DNA from: JASGIT01 sp047601665 | GTDB taxonomy: Bacteria > Pseudomonadota > Gammaproteobacteria > Burkholderiales > Burkholderiaceae_C | DNA: 64,000 nucleotides | Direction of reading: 5' to 3' | Assembly: GCA_047601665.1 (NCBI GenBank) | Contig: JASGIT010000001.1 | Coordinates: 3,658,001-3,722,000 of the forward strand | Part shown: piece by piece, positions 39,322 through 48,174 of the stretch | Numbering within the stretch: position 1 is the stretch's first letter | Layout of the letters: every line of letters begins with the position of its first letter | Notes under the pieces: generated by a model | Seen by the model: only the letters and a program-made list of their open reading frames with translations | Told to the model about the DNA's origin: nothing | Database searches by the model: none | Position numbers and translations under genes: made by a program

Positions 39322-40092
39322 ATGCAGCAGAACAACCCTCAGCGCGTGGCCCTGGTCACCGGCGCCTCCGCAGGCTTTGGCAAGGCCATCTGTACGCGCC
39401 TGGTGCGCGACGGCTACCAGGTGGTGGCCGCAGCGCGGCGCATGGACCGGCTCAAGGCGCTGCGCGACGAACTGGGCGCGGCGGTCTATCCGGTGCAGAT
39501 GGACGTGTGCGACGCCGACGCCGTGGCGCGCACGCGCGAAGACGTGCTCGGTTCGCTGGGCCAGGTGGATCTGCTGGTGAACAACGCCGGGCTGGCGCTG
39601 GGGCTGGAGCCCGCGCACAAAGCGCGCTTTGACGAATGGCAGACCATGATCGACACCAACGTGACGGGCCTGGCGCGGGTGACCCATGCCTTTTTGCCGC
39701 ACATGGTGGAGCGCGGGCGTGGCCACGTGGTCAACATAGGCTCGGTGGCGGCCCGTTATCCGTACCCTGGCGGCAATGCGTATGGCGGCACTAAAGCCTT
39801 CGTCGCCCAGTTCAGCCTGAACCTGCGGGCCGACCTGGCGGGCACGGGCGTGCGGGTGACCGACGTGCAGCCCGGGCTGTGCGGCGGCACGGAATTCTCG
39901 AACGTGCGCTTTCGTGGCGACGATGCCAAGGCCGCGTCGGTCTACCAGGGCGTGCAGCCGCTCACGCCCGAGGACATCGCCGAGACCGTGGCCTGGGTGG
40001 CCGGGCTGCCGCCGCACTTCAACGTGAACGCCATCGAGGTCATGCCGGTGGCGCAGTCGTTCGCGGGGATGACCATCACGCGCAATGGCTGA
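39322..40092 (+). CDS. SDR family oxidoreductase (YdfG-like)
   Basis: A 256-residue classical short-chain dehydrogenase: cofactor motif TGASAGFG, NNAG in LLVNNAGLALG, catalytic Ser in NIGSVAARY and Tyr-x3-Lys in AYGGTKAF. Similar in outline to the YdfG 3-hydroxy acid/malonic semialdehyde reductase group (QPGLCGGTEFSNVRF). The ATG at 39322 follows AACAGGAAGGAATCC. Confidence 0.88.
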   Translation: MQQNNPQRVALVTGASAGFGKAICTRLVRDGYQVVAAARRMDRLKALRDELGAAVYPVQMDVCDADAVARTREDVLGSLGQVDLLVNNAGLALGLEPAHKARFDEWQTMIDTNVTGLARVTHAFLPHMVERGRGHVVNIGSVAARYPYPGGNAYGGTKAFVAQFSLNLRADLAGTGVRVTDVQPGLCGGTEFSNVRFRGDDAKAASVYQGVQPLTPEDIAETVAWVAGLPPHFNVNAIEVMPVAQSFAGMTITRNG

Positions 40093-40110
40093 AGAGGTGT
40101 CTTCGCAATA

Positions 40111-40129
40111 TGGTTGTATTATGCAACCA
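40111..40129. promoter_or_regulatory. MarR-type palindromic operator overlapping start of marR-GNAT gene
   Basis: TGGTTGTATTATGCAACCA is a near-perfect 19-bp palindrome (outer TGGTTG/CAACCA exact). Its last base is the A of the ATG. The position predicts tight autoregulation by the MarR domain encoded there. Confidence 0.7.
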
Positions 40130-41106
40130 TGTCTGCAGCAGTCTCTTCACCCATGGCAACCGCGTCTCTCATCGAGCAGATCAGGTCTGCCTCGCGCACC
40201 ATGGTCCGTGAACTGGGGTTCATGGAGTCCACCCTGGCGGGAACCAGTTATTCACCGTCGGCTGTCCACGCCTTGCTGGAGATGGAAAACCAAGGCGCAA
40301 TGACTTCGGCCCAGCTGGTCCAGGTCCTGGGCCTTGAAAAATCCTCCGTCAGCCGGATGGCCGGGAAGTTGATGGAAGCCGGGGAGATCATGGAAGGCCC
40401 CGATGCCCAGGATGGCCGTGCCAAGAAATTGGCATTGACCCCCAAGGGAAGAAGCACCGTTGCCGGCATCCATGCATACGGCGAGATGCAGGTGCGATCT
40501 GCGTTGGAACATCTGGACCCCGTTCAGCGGCAGGCCGTTGCGCAAGGTCTTTCGGCATACGCCCGGGCCCTGAAAAACTGCCGCCTGGGTGGGAGAGAGA
40601 AATCCGATCACGGTGTGACCATCGCCGCAGGCTATGTTCCTGGCATGGTGGGCCGGATTGTGGAAATGCACGCCACTTTCTACTCCCGCCATTCCAATTT
40701 TGGACAATTCTTCGAAAGCCGGGTTGCCAGCGGGTTGGCTGAATTCGCGGGCCGCCTGGACAAGGCCTGCAACAGCATCTGGACGGCTCAGCAGGGCGGG
40801 AGAGTGGTTGGCTCCGTCGCCATGGATGGCGAGGACTTGGGCAACAACCATGCGCATCTTCGCTGGTTCATCCTCGATGATGGTTGCCGCGGCGGTGGCA
40901 TTGGCCGCAAATTGTTGGGCGAGGCCTTGGGTTTCGCGGACGGGCAAGGGTTCGCTGCCACCCAGCTGTGGACGTTCAAAGGGCTGGATACGGCAAGGCG
41001 GCTGTACGAGTCCTTTGGTTTCGAACTCGTGCATGAGGAGCCCGGCGAACAATGGGGCAGCAGGGTGACGGAGCAGCAATTCACGAGGGTGAATCCAGCC
41101 CTCTGA
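40129..41106 (+). CDS. MarR regulator fused to GNAT acetyltransferase
   Basis: 325 residues: an N-terminal MarR winged helix (TSAQLVQVLGLEKSSVSRMAGKLMEAG) and a C-terminal GNAT domain (GCRGGGIGRKLLGEALGFA, the acetyl-CoA loop; ARRLYESFGFELVHEE). Such fusions are known as bifunctional helix-turn-helix/acetyltransferases; substrates are generally unknown. An ATG at 40153 (MATASLIEQ) is an alternative start, since 40129 lies in the palindrome and neither has a strong ribosome binding site. The gene looks less GC-rich than its neighbours upstream. Confidence 0.88.
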   Translation: MSAAVSSPMATASLIEQIRSASRTMVRELGFMESTLAGTSYSPSAVHALLEMENQGAMTSAQLVQVLGLEKSSVSRMAGKLMEAGEIMEGPDAQDGRAKKLALTPKGRSTVAGIHAYGEMQVRSALEHLDPVQRQAVAQGLSAYARALKNCRLGGREKSDHGVTIAAGYVPGMVGRIVEMHATFYSRHSNFGQFFESRVASGLAEFAGRLDKACNSIWTAQQGGRVVGSVAMDGEDLGNNHAHLRWFILDDGCRGGGIGRKLLGEALGFADGQGFAATQLWTFKGLDTARRLYESFGFELVHEEPGEQWGSRVTEQQFTRVNPAL

Positions 41107-41210
41107 AGGCGCGAATCGCAGCAACTTAACGCAGCGGCATCCACTGCGCCACGCCTGCGCAAGCTGAAGCGGCGCGCGCGCTCGCCGAGGCCATGCGGGA
41201 CGGCCTGTTC

Positions 41211-41489
41211 TTATCCCTGGGCGGCCAGGGCGCCTTCCCCGGGCGGCACGAGCAGCATCCACGGCTGCGTTCCCAAGGCTTTCGCCATGGCCTCGATATT
41301 GGACAGAGACACATTCCAGCGGGACCGCTCCACGGCGGACACATAGGTCCGGTCCAGCCCGCACTCCAGGGCCAGGGCTTCTTGCGACCAGCTTTTGCGG
41401 ACCCTCAGCAATCGCACATTGAAGGCCAGCACCCCGCGGAGGTCGTCGGGGGCAGGAAGTGCCGTGGGCGGCTTGGGCTTGGCGGACAT
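41211..41489 (-). CDS. XRE family helix-turn-helix protein
   Basis: 92 residues with one Cro/CI helix-turn-helix (FNVRLLRVRKSWSQEALALECGLDRTYVSAVERSRWN, followed by SLSNIEAMAKALGTQPW). There is no extra domain. It is divergent from the chemoreceptor gene over a 130-bp AT-rich gap and may repress it or itself. Confidence 0.85.
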   Translation of the reverse strand: MSAKPKPPTALPAPDDLRGVLAFNVRLLRVRKSWSQEALALECGLDRTYVSAVERSRWNVSLSNIEAMAKALGTQPWMLLVPPGEGALAAQG

Positions 41490-41619
41490 GCCACCAAGCT
41501 ATTGATATGTTACATTTGCATCCACGGAGTTTGCTTCACGTATGAAATATGAATGAGGCCCAATTCTTCTGATAGAAAAATAGTATTGAATTTTTAAAAG
41601 TAATAGGCAAGGAGATGGC
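41490..41619. promoter_or_regulatory. AT-rich divergent promoter region (xre / mcp)
   Basis: The most AT-rich short stretch in this part of the window, with TTGATATGTTACATTTGC near the xre start and AAATAGTATTGAATTTTTAA before the chemoreceptor. No exact operator could be identified by eye. Confidence 0.45.
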
Positions 41620-43227
41620 GTGAATTGGAATAATCTGCGAATTTCCACGCGGCTGGCCGCTGCGTTTTCCATTATGGTGCTGCTGCTGGTGATACTGGGG
41701 GGCGTGGCACTGGCCCGCGCGTCCACACAGAGCACGGCACTCGAAGAAATCACGCGCCGGCGCATTCCGATTGTCAAGGCATTGAACGCGGTGGCTGGCG
41801 GCGTGAATGAGCAGGTGATTCAGCTGCGCAACATGCTCGTGTTCAGCACGCAAGATATTCAAAAATCCGCGCGCGAGCATATCCAGAAAACACGGGCCGG
41901 CATTGGAGGCCAGATCGAAACCCTGGCCGGGCTCATTGTCTCCGAAGAGGGCAAAGCCTCCCTGCGGCAACTGGAGCAGCAGCGGGCGCAGTTCCTCAAG
42001 GTGGGCGACGGATTCATCGCATTGACAGACCAGGGAAAAATGGAGGAGGCCCGCGACATGCTCCAGCACCAGGTCCGGCCCATTCAGCTTGCATACCAGC
42101 AAGTCGTCGGGGAGATGCTGGCGCAGCAGGAGGATATGGCGCAAGCCTCCAACCAGCGGGCGGAAGTCGCCGCCCATGAATTGCTGCGGGACGTGCTGAT
42201 CACGGCGGCCATTGCGATTGGCCTGGGTGTTTTCCTGGCGCTGGCGATCATTCGTTCCATCACCAGGCCCTTGGCCCAGGCCGTGGCCGTGGCGGACCGC
42301 GTGGCGGGCGGGGACCTTGGCGGCCACATCACGGTGCAGTCCAGGGACGAAACGGGCCTGCTGCTGGGCGCCCTGCAGCGGATGCAGCAAAGCCTGGTGG
42401 CGACCGTGAGCACGGTGCGCAGCAGCGCGAACAGCGTGGCGGCGGCCAGCGCGCAAATCGCCGCCGGCAATAACGACCTTTCGGCGCGCACCGAAGAACA
42501 GGCCAGCGCATTGGAACAGACCGCGGCTTCCATGGAGGAATTGAGTTCCACCGTCAAACACAATGCGGACAACGCACGCCAGGCCAATCAATTGGCCGTG
42601 AGCGCTTCCACCGTGGCCGTCCAGGGCGGCGAGGTGGTGGCGGAAGTCGTCCATACCATGAAAAGCATTAATGAAAGCAGCGGCAAAATCAACGAGATTA
42701 TTGGCGTGATTGACAGCATTGCTTTCCAGACCAATATCCTGGCGCTCAATGCGGCGGTGGAAGCGGCCCGTGCCGGCGAACAAGGCCGTGGTTTTGCCGT
42801 GGTGGCCAGCGAAGTGCGTTCATTGGCGCAGCGCAGCGCCAATGCGGCCAAGGAAATCAAGCAACTCATTACCACCAGCGTGGAACGGGTGGAGCAGGGC
42901 ACCCAGCTCGTGGACAAGGCCGGCCAGACCATGACGGAGGTCGTCTCCGCCATTCAGCGGGTCACCGACATCATGAGCGAGATCAGCGCGGCGAGCCAGG
43001 AGCAAAGTTCCGGCGTGTCGCAGGTGGGCGAAGCCGTGGTGCAGATGGACCAGACCACGCAAGGCAATGCCGCCCTGGTGGAAGAGATGGCCGCCGCCGC
43101 CACGAGCCTGAAGCAACAGGCCCAGTCGCTGGTGGCCACCGTGGCGGTGTTCAAGCTCTCCGGCGCTGAAGCGGAGCATTCGCCAGGCAGTCTCCCGCTG
43201 CTGGGGCTGGCCGCGGCCGCCGCATGA
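41620..43227 (+). CDS. methyl-accepting chemotaxis protein
   Basis: A 535-residue chemoreceptor: first membrane helix near 12-32, a four-helix-bundle periplasmic sensor (about 33-188), second membrane helix near 192-212, HAMP, and a long signalling coiled coil with the invariant tip IAFQTNILALNAAVEAARAG near residue 369. It relays ligand binding to CheA/CheW. The start is a GTG preceded by AAGGAGATGGC. The C-terminus is Ala-rich and lacks an NWETF-type CheR pentapeptide. Confidence 0.93.
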   Translation: MNWNNLRISTRLAAAFSIMVLLLVILGGVALARASTQSTALEEITRRRIPIVKALNAVAGGVNEQVIQLRNMLVFSTQDIQKSAREHIQKTRAGIGGQIETLAGLIVSEEGKASLRQLEQQRAQFLKVGDGFIALTDQGKMEEARDMLQHQVRPIQLAYQQVVGEMLAQQEDMAQASNQRAEVAAHELLRDVLITAAIAIGLGVFLALAIIRSITRPLAQAVAVADRVAGGDLGGHITVQSRDETGLLLGALQRMQQSLVATVSTVRSSANSVAAASAQIAAGNNDLSARTEEQASALEQTAASMEELSSTVKHNADNARQANQLAVSASTVAVQGGEVVAEVVHTMKSINESSGKINEIIGVIDSIAFQTNILALNAAVEAARAGEQGRGFAVVASEVRSLAQRSANAAKEIKQLITTSVERVEQGTQLVDKAGQTMTEVVSAIQRVTDIMSEISAASQEQSSGVSQVGEAVVQMDQTTQGNAALVEEMAAAATSLKQQAQSLVATVAVFKLSGAEAEHSPGSLPLLGLAAAAA

Positions 43228-43288
43228 ATCTCCTCCGCAGACAGGATTCCCACGGGCACTGACCGGGGCCGGCGGTTGCCCTGAAAGC

Positions 43289-44908
43289 ATGGATACGACG
43301 ATGACCATGAAACGTATTTCCATGGGGTACCGCTGGCCCATTGTTGGTTTATCGGTCTTGGTTTGCCTGATGGCGGCGGCGCTGCTGGGGTATGGATGGA
43401 GCGCCGCCCAAGCCAGGAGCGCCGCCAAGGATGCCAATTTCCACATCATCCAATGGGCATTGGATATTGCGGAGGAGCAGAGAAGCCTGATTTTCCAGCT
43501 GAGCTCCGGCACGCGCACGCCCTGTTCGGAGGAAGATATTGCCATTTTGCGGCACCAGATTTTCAAGGCCCGGTATGTAGGGGATGTTGCCAGGGTGGAG
43601 CAGGGCACGCTGAAATGCTCGGCCTTGTGGGGCCTGTGGAGCAAGCCGTATGTGCTGCCAGGCCACAGGAAAAACACCAAATCCGGCATAGCGCTGTGGA
43701 AAGACCTGCCGAATCCGGTGACCCCGGTTTTCCAGGTCGATATCGCGGCCAACGACAGCGTGGCGGTTTTTACGAACCCCGGTGCCTATGGCGATATCCA
43801 GGCGCATTTGGGCGAAGTGCGGGCCAGGATTTATGCGCGGGACGGAAAATACGTCTACAAGGAAATCGACACCACCGTGGCGCGCGGGTCGGCTCCGGAT
43901 TTCCTCTCGGCGTTGTGGATTACGGGCATGGCAAAAAACTGCGCTCCCGCGAATGGCCCGGACATCTGCTCGGAATCCAGGGTGCGCGTCGATGGCCGGT
44001 TCCCCATGCTGATCGCCGGGCTGGCGGGCGCGGCACTGGGGGCAGCCATCGGCATGGCTTTGCTGCTGTGGTGGCGCGGCTCCTTTGGCCTACGGGCAAG
44101 CCTGCTGGAAGCATTGCAGCAGCGGAAAATCCGCATTGAATACCAGCCCCTGCGGGCCTTGGCGACGGGCCGGGTGATGGGCGCGGAAGCATTGGCCCGC
44201 TGGACGCATGGCGAGGCGGGGCCGATTTCCCCGGCCACGTTCATTCCGTGGGTGGAGTCGCTGGGACTGCAGCAGGCCTTTACGCGGTATGTCGTCCGCA
44301 GCGCGCTTGATGGGGTCCAGGAACTGTTGACCCGCGAGGCGGCTTTTTATTTGAGCATCAATATTTTTCCGGCCAATCTGGAGGACGACACATTTTTTGG
44401 CTTTCTGCTGGACAGCGTGAAGAGCCGGAAAATCGAGCCGTCCCGCATCGTTCTGGAAATCACGGAGTCCGTCGAGTTCGTGTCCAAAACCCCTGCGGAA
44501 TTGTTCAAACGGTACCGTGACGCGGGCTTCCGGATTTTTCTGGATGATTTCGGGGTCGGCTACTCCAATCTCGGGAGCCTCATGCGCTGGAGCATCGATG
44601 GCGTGAAGCTGGACCGGTTGTTCGTCCAGTCCATCGGGGATTTTTCAGGCACCGTGCCGGTGCTGGACCAGGTGTTGGAAATGGCGAAGCAGCTGCATTT
44701 GCTGCTGGTGATCGAGGGCATCGAGACGCAGGACCAGGCCGATTTCATCTTGAAACGCGCCCCCCATGCCGTCGGCCAGGGGTGGCTGCTGGGGCGGCCC
44801 GGAGCGGCCAGCCAGCTGGAGATGGGTGTTGGCACCGCAGAGCCTGAGAGGGTAGACAGGATGTCAGGTGGTGGAAGGTTTGGCGCAGAATCTCTGCCGG
44901 TTCTGTGA
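43289..44908 (+). CDS. CSS-motif EAL domain c-di-GMP phosphodiesterase
   Basis: 539 residues: N-terminal membrane helix (LSVLVCLMAAALLGYGW), a periplasmic CSS-type domain with Cys in TPCSEEDI and ICSESRV (redox-sensitive disulfide in the PdeB/PdeC family), a second helix (AGLAGAALGAAIGMALLLWW), then a cytoplasmic EAL domain. Catalytic residues look intact: E-A-L in MGAEALARW (near 297), Asn in SINIF, EITES, LDDFGVGYSN, Lys in DGVKLDR, and EGIET. It should hydrolyse c-di-GMP in response to periplasmic redox state. 61 bp after the chemoreceptor. Confidence 0.92.
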   Translation: MDTTMTMKRISMGYRWPIVGLSVLVCLMAAALLGYGWSAAQARSAAKDANFHIIQWALDIAEEQRSLIFQLSSGTRTPCSEEDIAILRHQIFKARYVGDVARVEQGTLKCSALWGLWSKPYVLPGHRKNTKSGIALWKDLPNPVTPVFQVDIAANDSVAVFTNPGAYGDIQAHLGEVRARIYARDGKYVYKEIDTTVARGSAPDFLSALWITGMAKNCAPANGPDICSESRVRVDGRFPMLIAGLAGAALGAAIGMALLLWWRGSFGLRASLLEALQQRKIRIEYQPLRALATGRVMGAEALARWTHGEAGPISPATFIPWVESLGLQQAFTRYVVRSALDGVQELLTREAAFYLSINIFPANLEDDTFFGFLLDSVKSRKIEPSRIVLEITESVEFVSKTPAELFKRYRDAGFRIFLDDFGVGYSNLGSLMRWSIDGVKLDRLFVQSIGDFSGTVPVLDQVLEMAKQLHLLLVIEGIETQDQADFILKRAPHAVGQGWLLGRPGAASQLEMGVGTAEPERVDRMSGGGRFGAESLPVL

Positions 44909-44938
44909 CAATCCGTCCAACCTCAGAAAGCGGCCACC

Positions 44939-45505
44939 ATGGAAAAAGACCCGGAAAATCAACACGGTAGTCAACCCGAGACCCTCGTTCTGGGCGGTGG
45001 CTGCTTCTGGTGCACAGAATCCGTGTTCAAGGAAGTGCGCGGCGTGCTCGACGTGGAGTCGGGCTACAGCAACGGCCAGGCCACGCCGCCCACCTACGAG
45101 CAGGTGTGCACGGGCCGTACCGGCTGCGCCGAGGTGGTCAAGCTGGTGTACGACCCGGCGCAGGTCAGCACGCGCCAACTGCTGGAAATCTTCTTCGCCG
45201 TGCACGACCCCACGCAGCGCAACCGCCAGGGCAACGACGTGGGCACGCAGTACCGCAGCGGCATCTACTTCACCACGCCCGCGCAGGCCGAGGCGGCGCG
45301 CGCGCTGATCGCCGAGGCCACGCGGGACGGCCTGTTCGGCGGCCCCATTGTGACCGAGGTGGAGCCGCTGGCTCACTACTTCCCGGCCGAGGACTACCAC
45401 CAGGACTTCTTCGAGCGCAACCCCACCCAGGGCTATTGCATGGCCGTGGCGGCGCCCAAGGTGGCCAAGTTCCGCAAGACCTTCCGCGACCTCGCCAAGG
45501 CGTGA
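44939..45505 (+). CDS. msrA: peptide-methionine (S)-S-oxide reductase
   Basis: A 188-residue MsrA repairing oxidised methionine. Catalytic motif GCFWC with Cys22; downstream GYSNGQATPPTYEQV and HYFPAEDYHQDF are the family landmarks. The ATG at 44939 follows the EAL gene by 30 bp. Confidence 0.95.
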   Translation: MEKDPENQHGSQPETLVLGGGCFWCTESVFKEVRGVLDVESGYSNGQATPPTYEQVCTGRTGCAEVVKLVYDPAQVSTRQLLEIFFAVHDPTQRNRQGNDVGTQYRSGIYFTTPAQAEAARALIAEATRDGLFGGPIVTEVEPLAHYFPAEDYHQDFFERNPTQGYCMAVAAPKVAKFRKTFRDLAKA

Positions 45506-45518
45506 GGTAGATCGGTCC

Positions 45519-45890
45519 ATGTCCGCCCTGCGTTCCCGCTGTCTGGCCTGGCTGCTGTTCGCCGCCCTGGCGGGGTCGCAGTGGCTGGGGCTGGTGCACG
45601 GCGTGATGCACGCGCCGGAACTGGCCGGCGCCGCGCCCGGGGCGGTGCACGCGCCTGCCGCGCAGGCCGCGCCGGCGCACGCATGGCTGAACGATCTGTT
45701 CGCGGCCCACCACCGCGTGGGCGATTGCCGGCTGTATGACCATATGACCGGCAACGGCCCGCCGCCGCTCGCGCAGATCGATCTGCCGGTGGCGGGCGAG
45801 CCGGCCGTGCCGCCGCGCTGGGTGCAGCGCGCGTGGCTGGCGGCGGTGGTGCCGCTGTTCGAGGCACGGGCGCCGCCGACGCTGGGTTGA
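45519..45890 (+). CDS. small exported His-containing protein (DUF2946-like)
   Basis: A 123-residue protein with a hydrophobic N-terminal signal (CLAWLLFAALAGSQWLGLVHG), several histidines (HGVMH, AAHHR, YDH) and one later Cys in GDCRLYDH, then a Pro/Ala-rich and hydrophobic end. Similar small proteins often precede metal-related TonB receptors; a periplasmic metal-binding role is inferred. 115 bp of GC-rich sequence with a hairpin separate it from the receptor. Confidence 0.62.
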   Translation: MSALRSRCLAWLLFAALAGSQWLGLVHGVMHAPELAGAAPGAVHAPAAQAAPAHAWLNDLFAAHHRVGDCRLYDHMTGNGPPPLAQIDLPVAGEPAVPPRWVQRAWLAAVVPLFEARAPPTLG

Positions 45891-46005
45891 ACCTTTCCTT
45901 TTCAAGCGAAAAGCCCGTGCGCGGGCGGCTCGGCGCGCGGCATGTCCCGCGCGGCGGGCCGCCGGGCGCGGGCGCCGTTCAATCCCCCTCACCCGTGTTT
46001 CATCC

Positions 46006-48102
46006 ATGTCCTCTTCTTCTTTTCGCGTCCGCGCCGTGGCCGGCGCGGTGCTGGCGTTGAGCGCCGCATTGACCGCCGCGAGCGCCTCCGCCCAGTCGCA
46101 GGCAACCGCCCCCGCATCTTCTGAAAACGCCGCCACGCTGCCCGAAGTCACCATCACCGGCAACCCGCTGGGCGAGGCGCAGACCGTGGCGCCCGCCAGC
46201 GTGCTCAGCGGCCAGAACCTGCTGCTGCAGCGCGGCACCACCCTGGGCGAGACGCTGGAGCAGCAGCCCGGCGTGTCCAGCTCCTACTTCGGCCCCAACG
46301 TGGGCCGACCCTCCATCCGCGGGCTGGACGGCGACCGCATCCGCATCCTGCAGAACAGCGGCGCCAGCATCGACGCCTCGGCGCTCAGCTACGACCACAA
46401 CACGCCCATCGACCCGCTGACGGTGGAGCGCATCGAGGTGCTGCGCGGCCCCGCCGCGCTGCTGTACGGCGGCAGCGCGCAGGGCGGGGTGGTGAACGTG
46501 ATCGACAACCGCATCCCGCGCGCGCCGGTGGCCGGCGCCGAGGGCGGCGTCACAGGTCGCGCCGATGCGTCCTACGCCAGTGGCGCGCACGAGGGCAGCG
46601 GCTCGGCCCTGCTGGAGGGCGGCAACGACCGCTACGCGCTGCACGTCGATGCCTTCGACCGCAACGCCCGCGACACCGCCGTGCCCATCACGCTGGACTG
46701 CGCCAAGCCCGGCGCGGCGCCGCAGGCGCGGCGCATCTGCAACTCGGCCAACCATGCCCAGGGCGGCGCGGTGGGCGGCACGGCTTTCTTCGACCACGGC
46801 TACCTGGGCGCGTCGATCGCCAGCTACCGCAGCAACTACGGCACCGTGGCCGAGGACGACGTGACCATCGGTATGCGCTCCAACCGCTACGCGCTCGAAG
46901 GGCTGTGGCGCAACCCCGGCGGCGGCCTGATCGAAAGCATCAAGGGCCAGTTCAGCCACGGCGACTACCGCCACACCGAGTTCGAGGGCGGGGAGCCCGG
47001 CACTATCTTCAAGCACCGCGGCAACGACCTGCGGCTGGAGGCGCGCCACAGCCCCTTCGGCAACCTGCGCGGCGTGTGGGGCCTGCAGGCCGAGAACAGC
47101 GCCTTCTCGGCCCTGGGCGAGGAAGCCTTCGTGCCGCCCAGCAACACCCGCTCGCTGGCGCTGTTCGCGCACGAGGAACTGGCCACCCAATGGGGCAAGC
47201 TCACCTTCGGCGGGCGCGCCGAGCAGGTGCGCGTCAACTCGCTGGCCGATGCGCTGGACGAGCGCTTCACCACCGGCACGCGGCGCTTCAAGCCCGGCAG
47301 CGCGGCCCTGGGCGCGCTGGTCAACCTGTCCGCCGGCTGGCAGCTCACCGGCAACCTGAGCTACACCCAGCGCGCGCCCAAGGACTACGAACTGTTCGCC
47401 AACGGCCCGCACATGGCCACCGGCGCCTGGGAGCTGGGCGACCCCACGCTGGGGCTCGAAAAATCCACCAGCGCCGACCTGGGCGCCAAGTGGCAGGACG
47501 GGCCGAACCGTTTCGCCGTCACCGCTTTCGCCAGCCGCTACGCCAACTTCATCGGCCTGATGCAGACGGGACGCACGGTGGAAGACCTGCCCGAATTCGC
47601 CTACACCGGCGTCAAGGCCCGCTTCACGGGTCTGGAGACCAGCGGCACGGTGCGCCTGCTGGGCACGCGCGGCGCCCTCGGCAGCCCGCAGGCCGGCGGC
47701 GTGGCGGGCAACTCGGTGCTGGACCTGGACCTGCGTGCCGACATGGTGCGCGCCACCAACAGCACCACCGGCGAGCCGCTGCCGCTCATCGCCCCCGCGC
47801 GCCTGGGCGCGACCCTGCGCTGGGCCATGGGGCCGTGGGGCGCACGCCTGGGCTTCGACCACGCCATGGCGCAGAACCGCGTGCCCGAGGGCGACCGCGC
47901 CACCGGCGCCTACACGCTCTGGAACGCCGCGCTCACCTACCGCCAGAAGCTGGGCCGGGCCCAGTTGCAGTGGTACGCCCGCGTGGACAACCTGAGCAAC
48001 CGGCTGGCCTACAGCGCCACCTCCATCCTGACGCAGACCGTGTTCCCCAACGCGCCCCTGCCGGGACGCAGCGTGCGCGTGGGCGTGCAGGTGCAGTTCT
48101 AA
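46006..48102 (+). CDS. TonB-dependent outer membrane receptor (ZnuD-like)
   Basis: A 698-residue receptor: signal peptide (VAGAVLALSAALTAASASA), TonB-box-like EVTITG, plug domain (RIRILQNSGASIDAS, VERIEVLRGPAALLYGG), 22-strand barrel ending in the aromatic F of GVQVQF. The plug and the segment SNYGT..DDVTIGM resemble the zinc receptor ZnuD, and two Cys in an outer loop (LDCAKPG, RRICNS) also occur there, but the ZnuD-type His cluster is missing, so the substrate (zinc, another metal chelate or other) is uncertain. Confidence 0.88.
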   Translation: MSSSSFRVRAVAGAVLALSAALTAASASAQSQATAPASSENAATLPEVTITGNPLGEAQTVAPASVLSGQNLLLQRGTTLGETLEQQPGVSSSYFGPNVGRPSIRGLDGDRIRILQNSGASIDASALSYDHNTPIDPLTVERIEVLRGPAALLYGGSAQGGVVNVIDNRIPRAPVAGAEGGVTGRADASYASGAHEGSGSALLEGGNDRYALHVDAFDRNARDTAVPITLDCAKPGAAPQARRICNSANHAQGGAVGGTAFFDHGYLGASIASYRSNYGTVAEDDVTIGMRSNRYALEGLWRNPGGGLIESIKGQFSHGDYRHTEFEGGEPGTIFKHRGNDLRLEARHSPFGNLRGVWGLQAENSAFSALGEEAFVPPSNTRSLALFAHEELATQWGKLTFGGRAEQVRVNSLADALDERFTTGTRRFKPGSAALGALVNLSAGWQLTGNLSYTQRAPKDYELFANGPHMATGAWELGDPTLGLEKSTSADLGAKWQDGPNRFAVTAFASRYANFIGLMQTGRTVEDLPEFAYTGVKARFTGLETSGTVRLLGTRGALGSPQAGGVAGNSVLDLDLRADMVRATNSTTGEPLPLIAPARLGATLRWAMGPWGARLGFDHAMAQNRVPEGDRATGAYTLWNAALTYRQKLGRAQLQWYARVDNLSNRLAYSATSILTQTVFPNAPLPGRSVRVGVQVQF

Positions 48103-48118
48103 GGTTTTCCAAGCCTTT

Positions 48119-48167
48119 TAGGCCGCCAGCCCATGCGGGGCGTGCGCAAGCAGCTATCAAAAGCGGA
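48119..48167 (+). repeat. Dispersed hairpin repeat, copy 6 (degenerate)
   Basis: Degenerate copy keeping the GGCCGCCAGCCCATGC half and the AAGCAGCTATCAAAAGCGGAGT tail, between the convergent TonB receptor and thioesterase genes. Confidence 0.6.
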
Positions 48168-48174
48168 GTGCGCC

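Noticed and set aside
45891..46005. A Zur box before the TonB receptor
   Set aside because: Only GC-rich self-complementary sequence (around GCCCGTGCGCGGGC) is present; no AT-rich Zur-like palindrome could be found.
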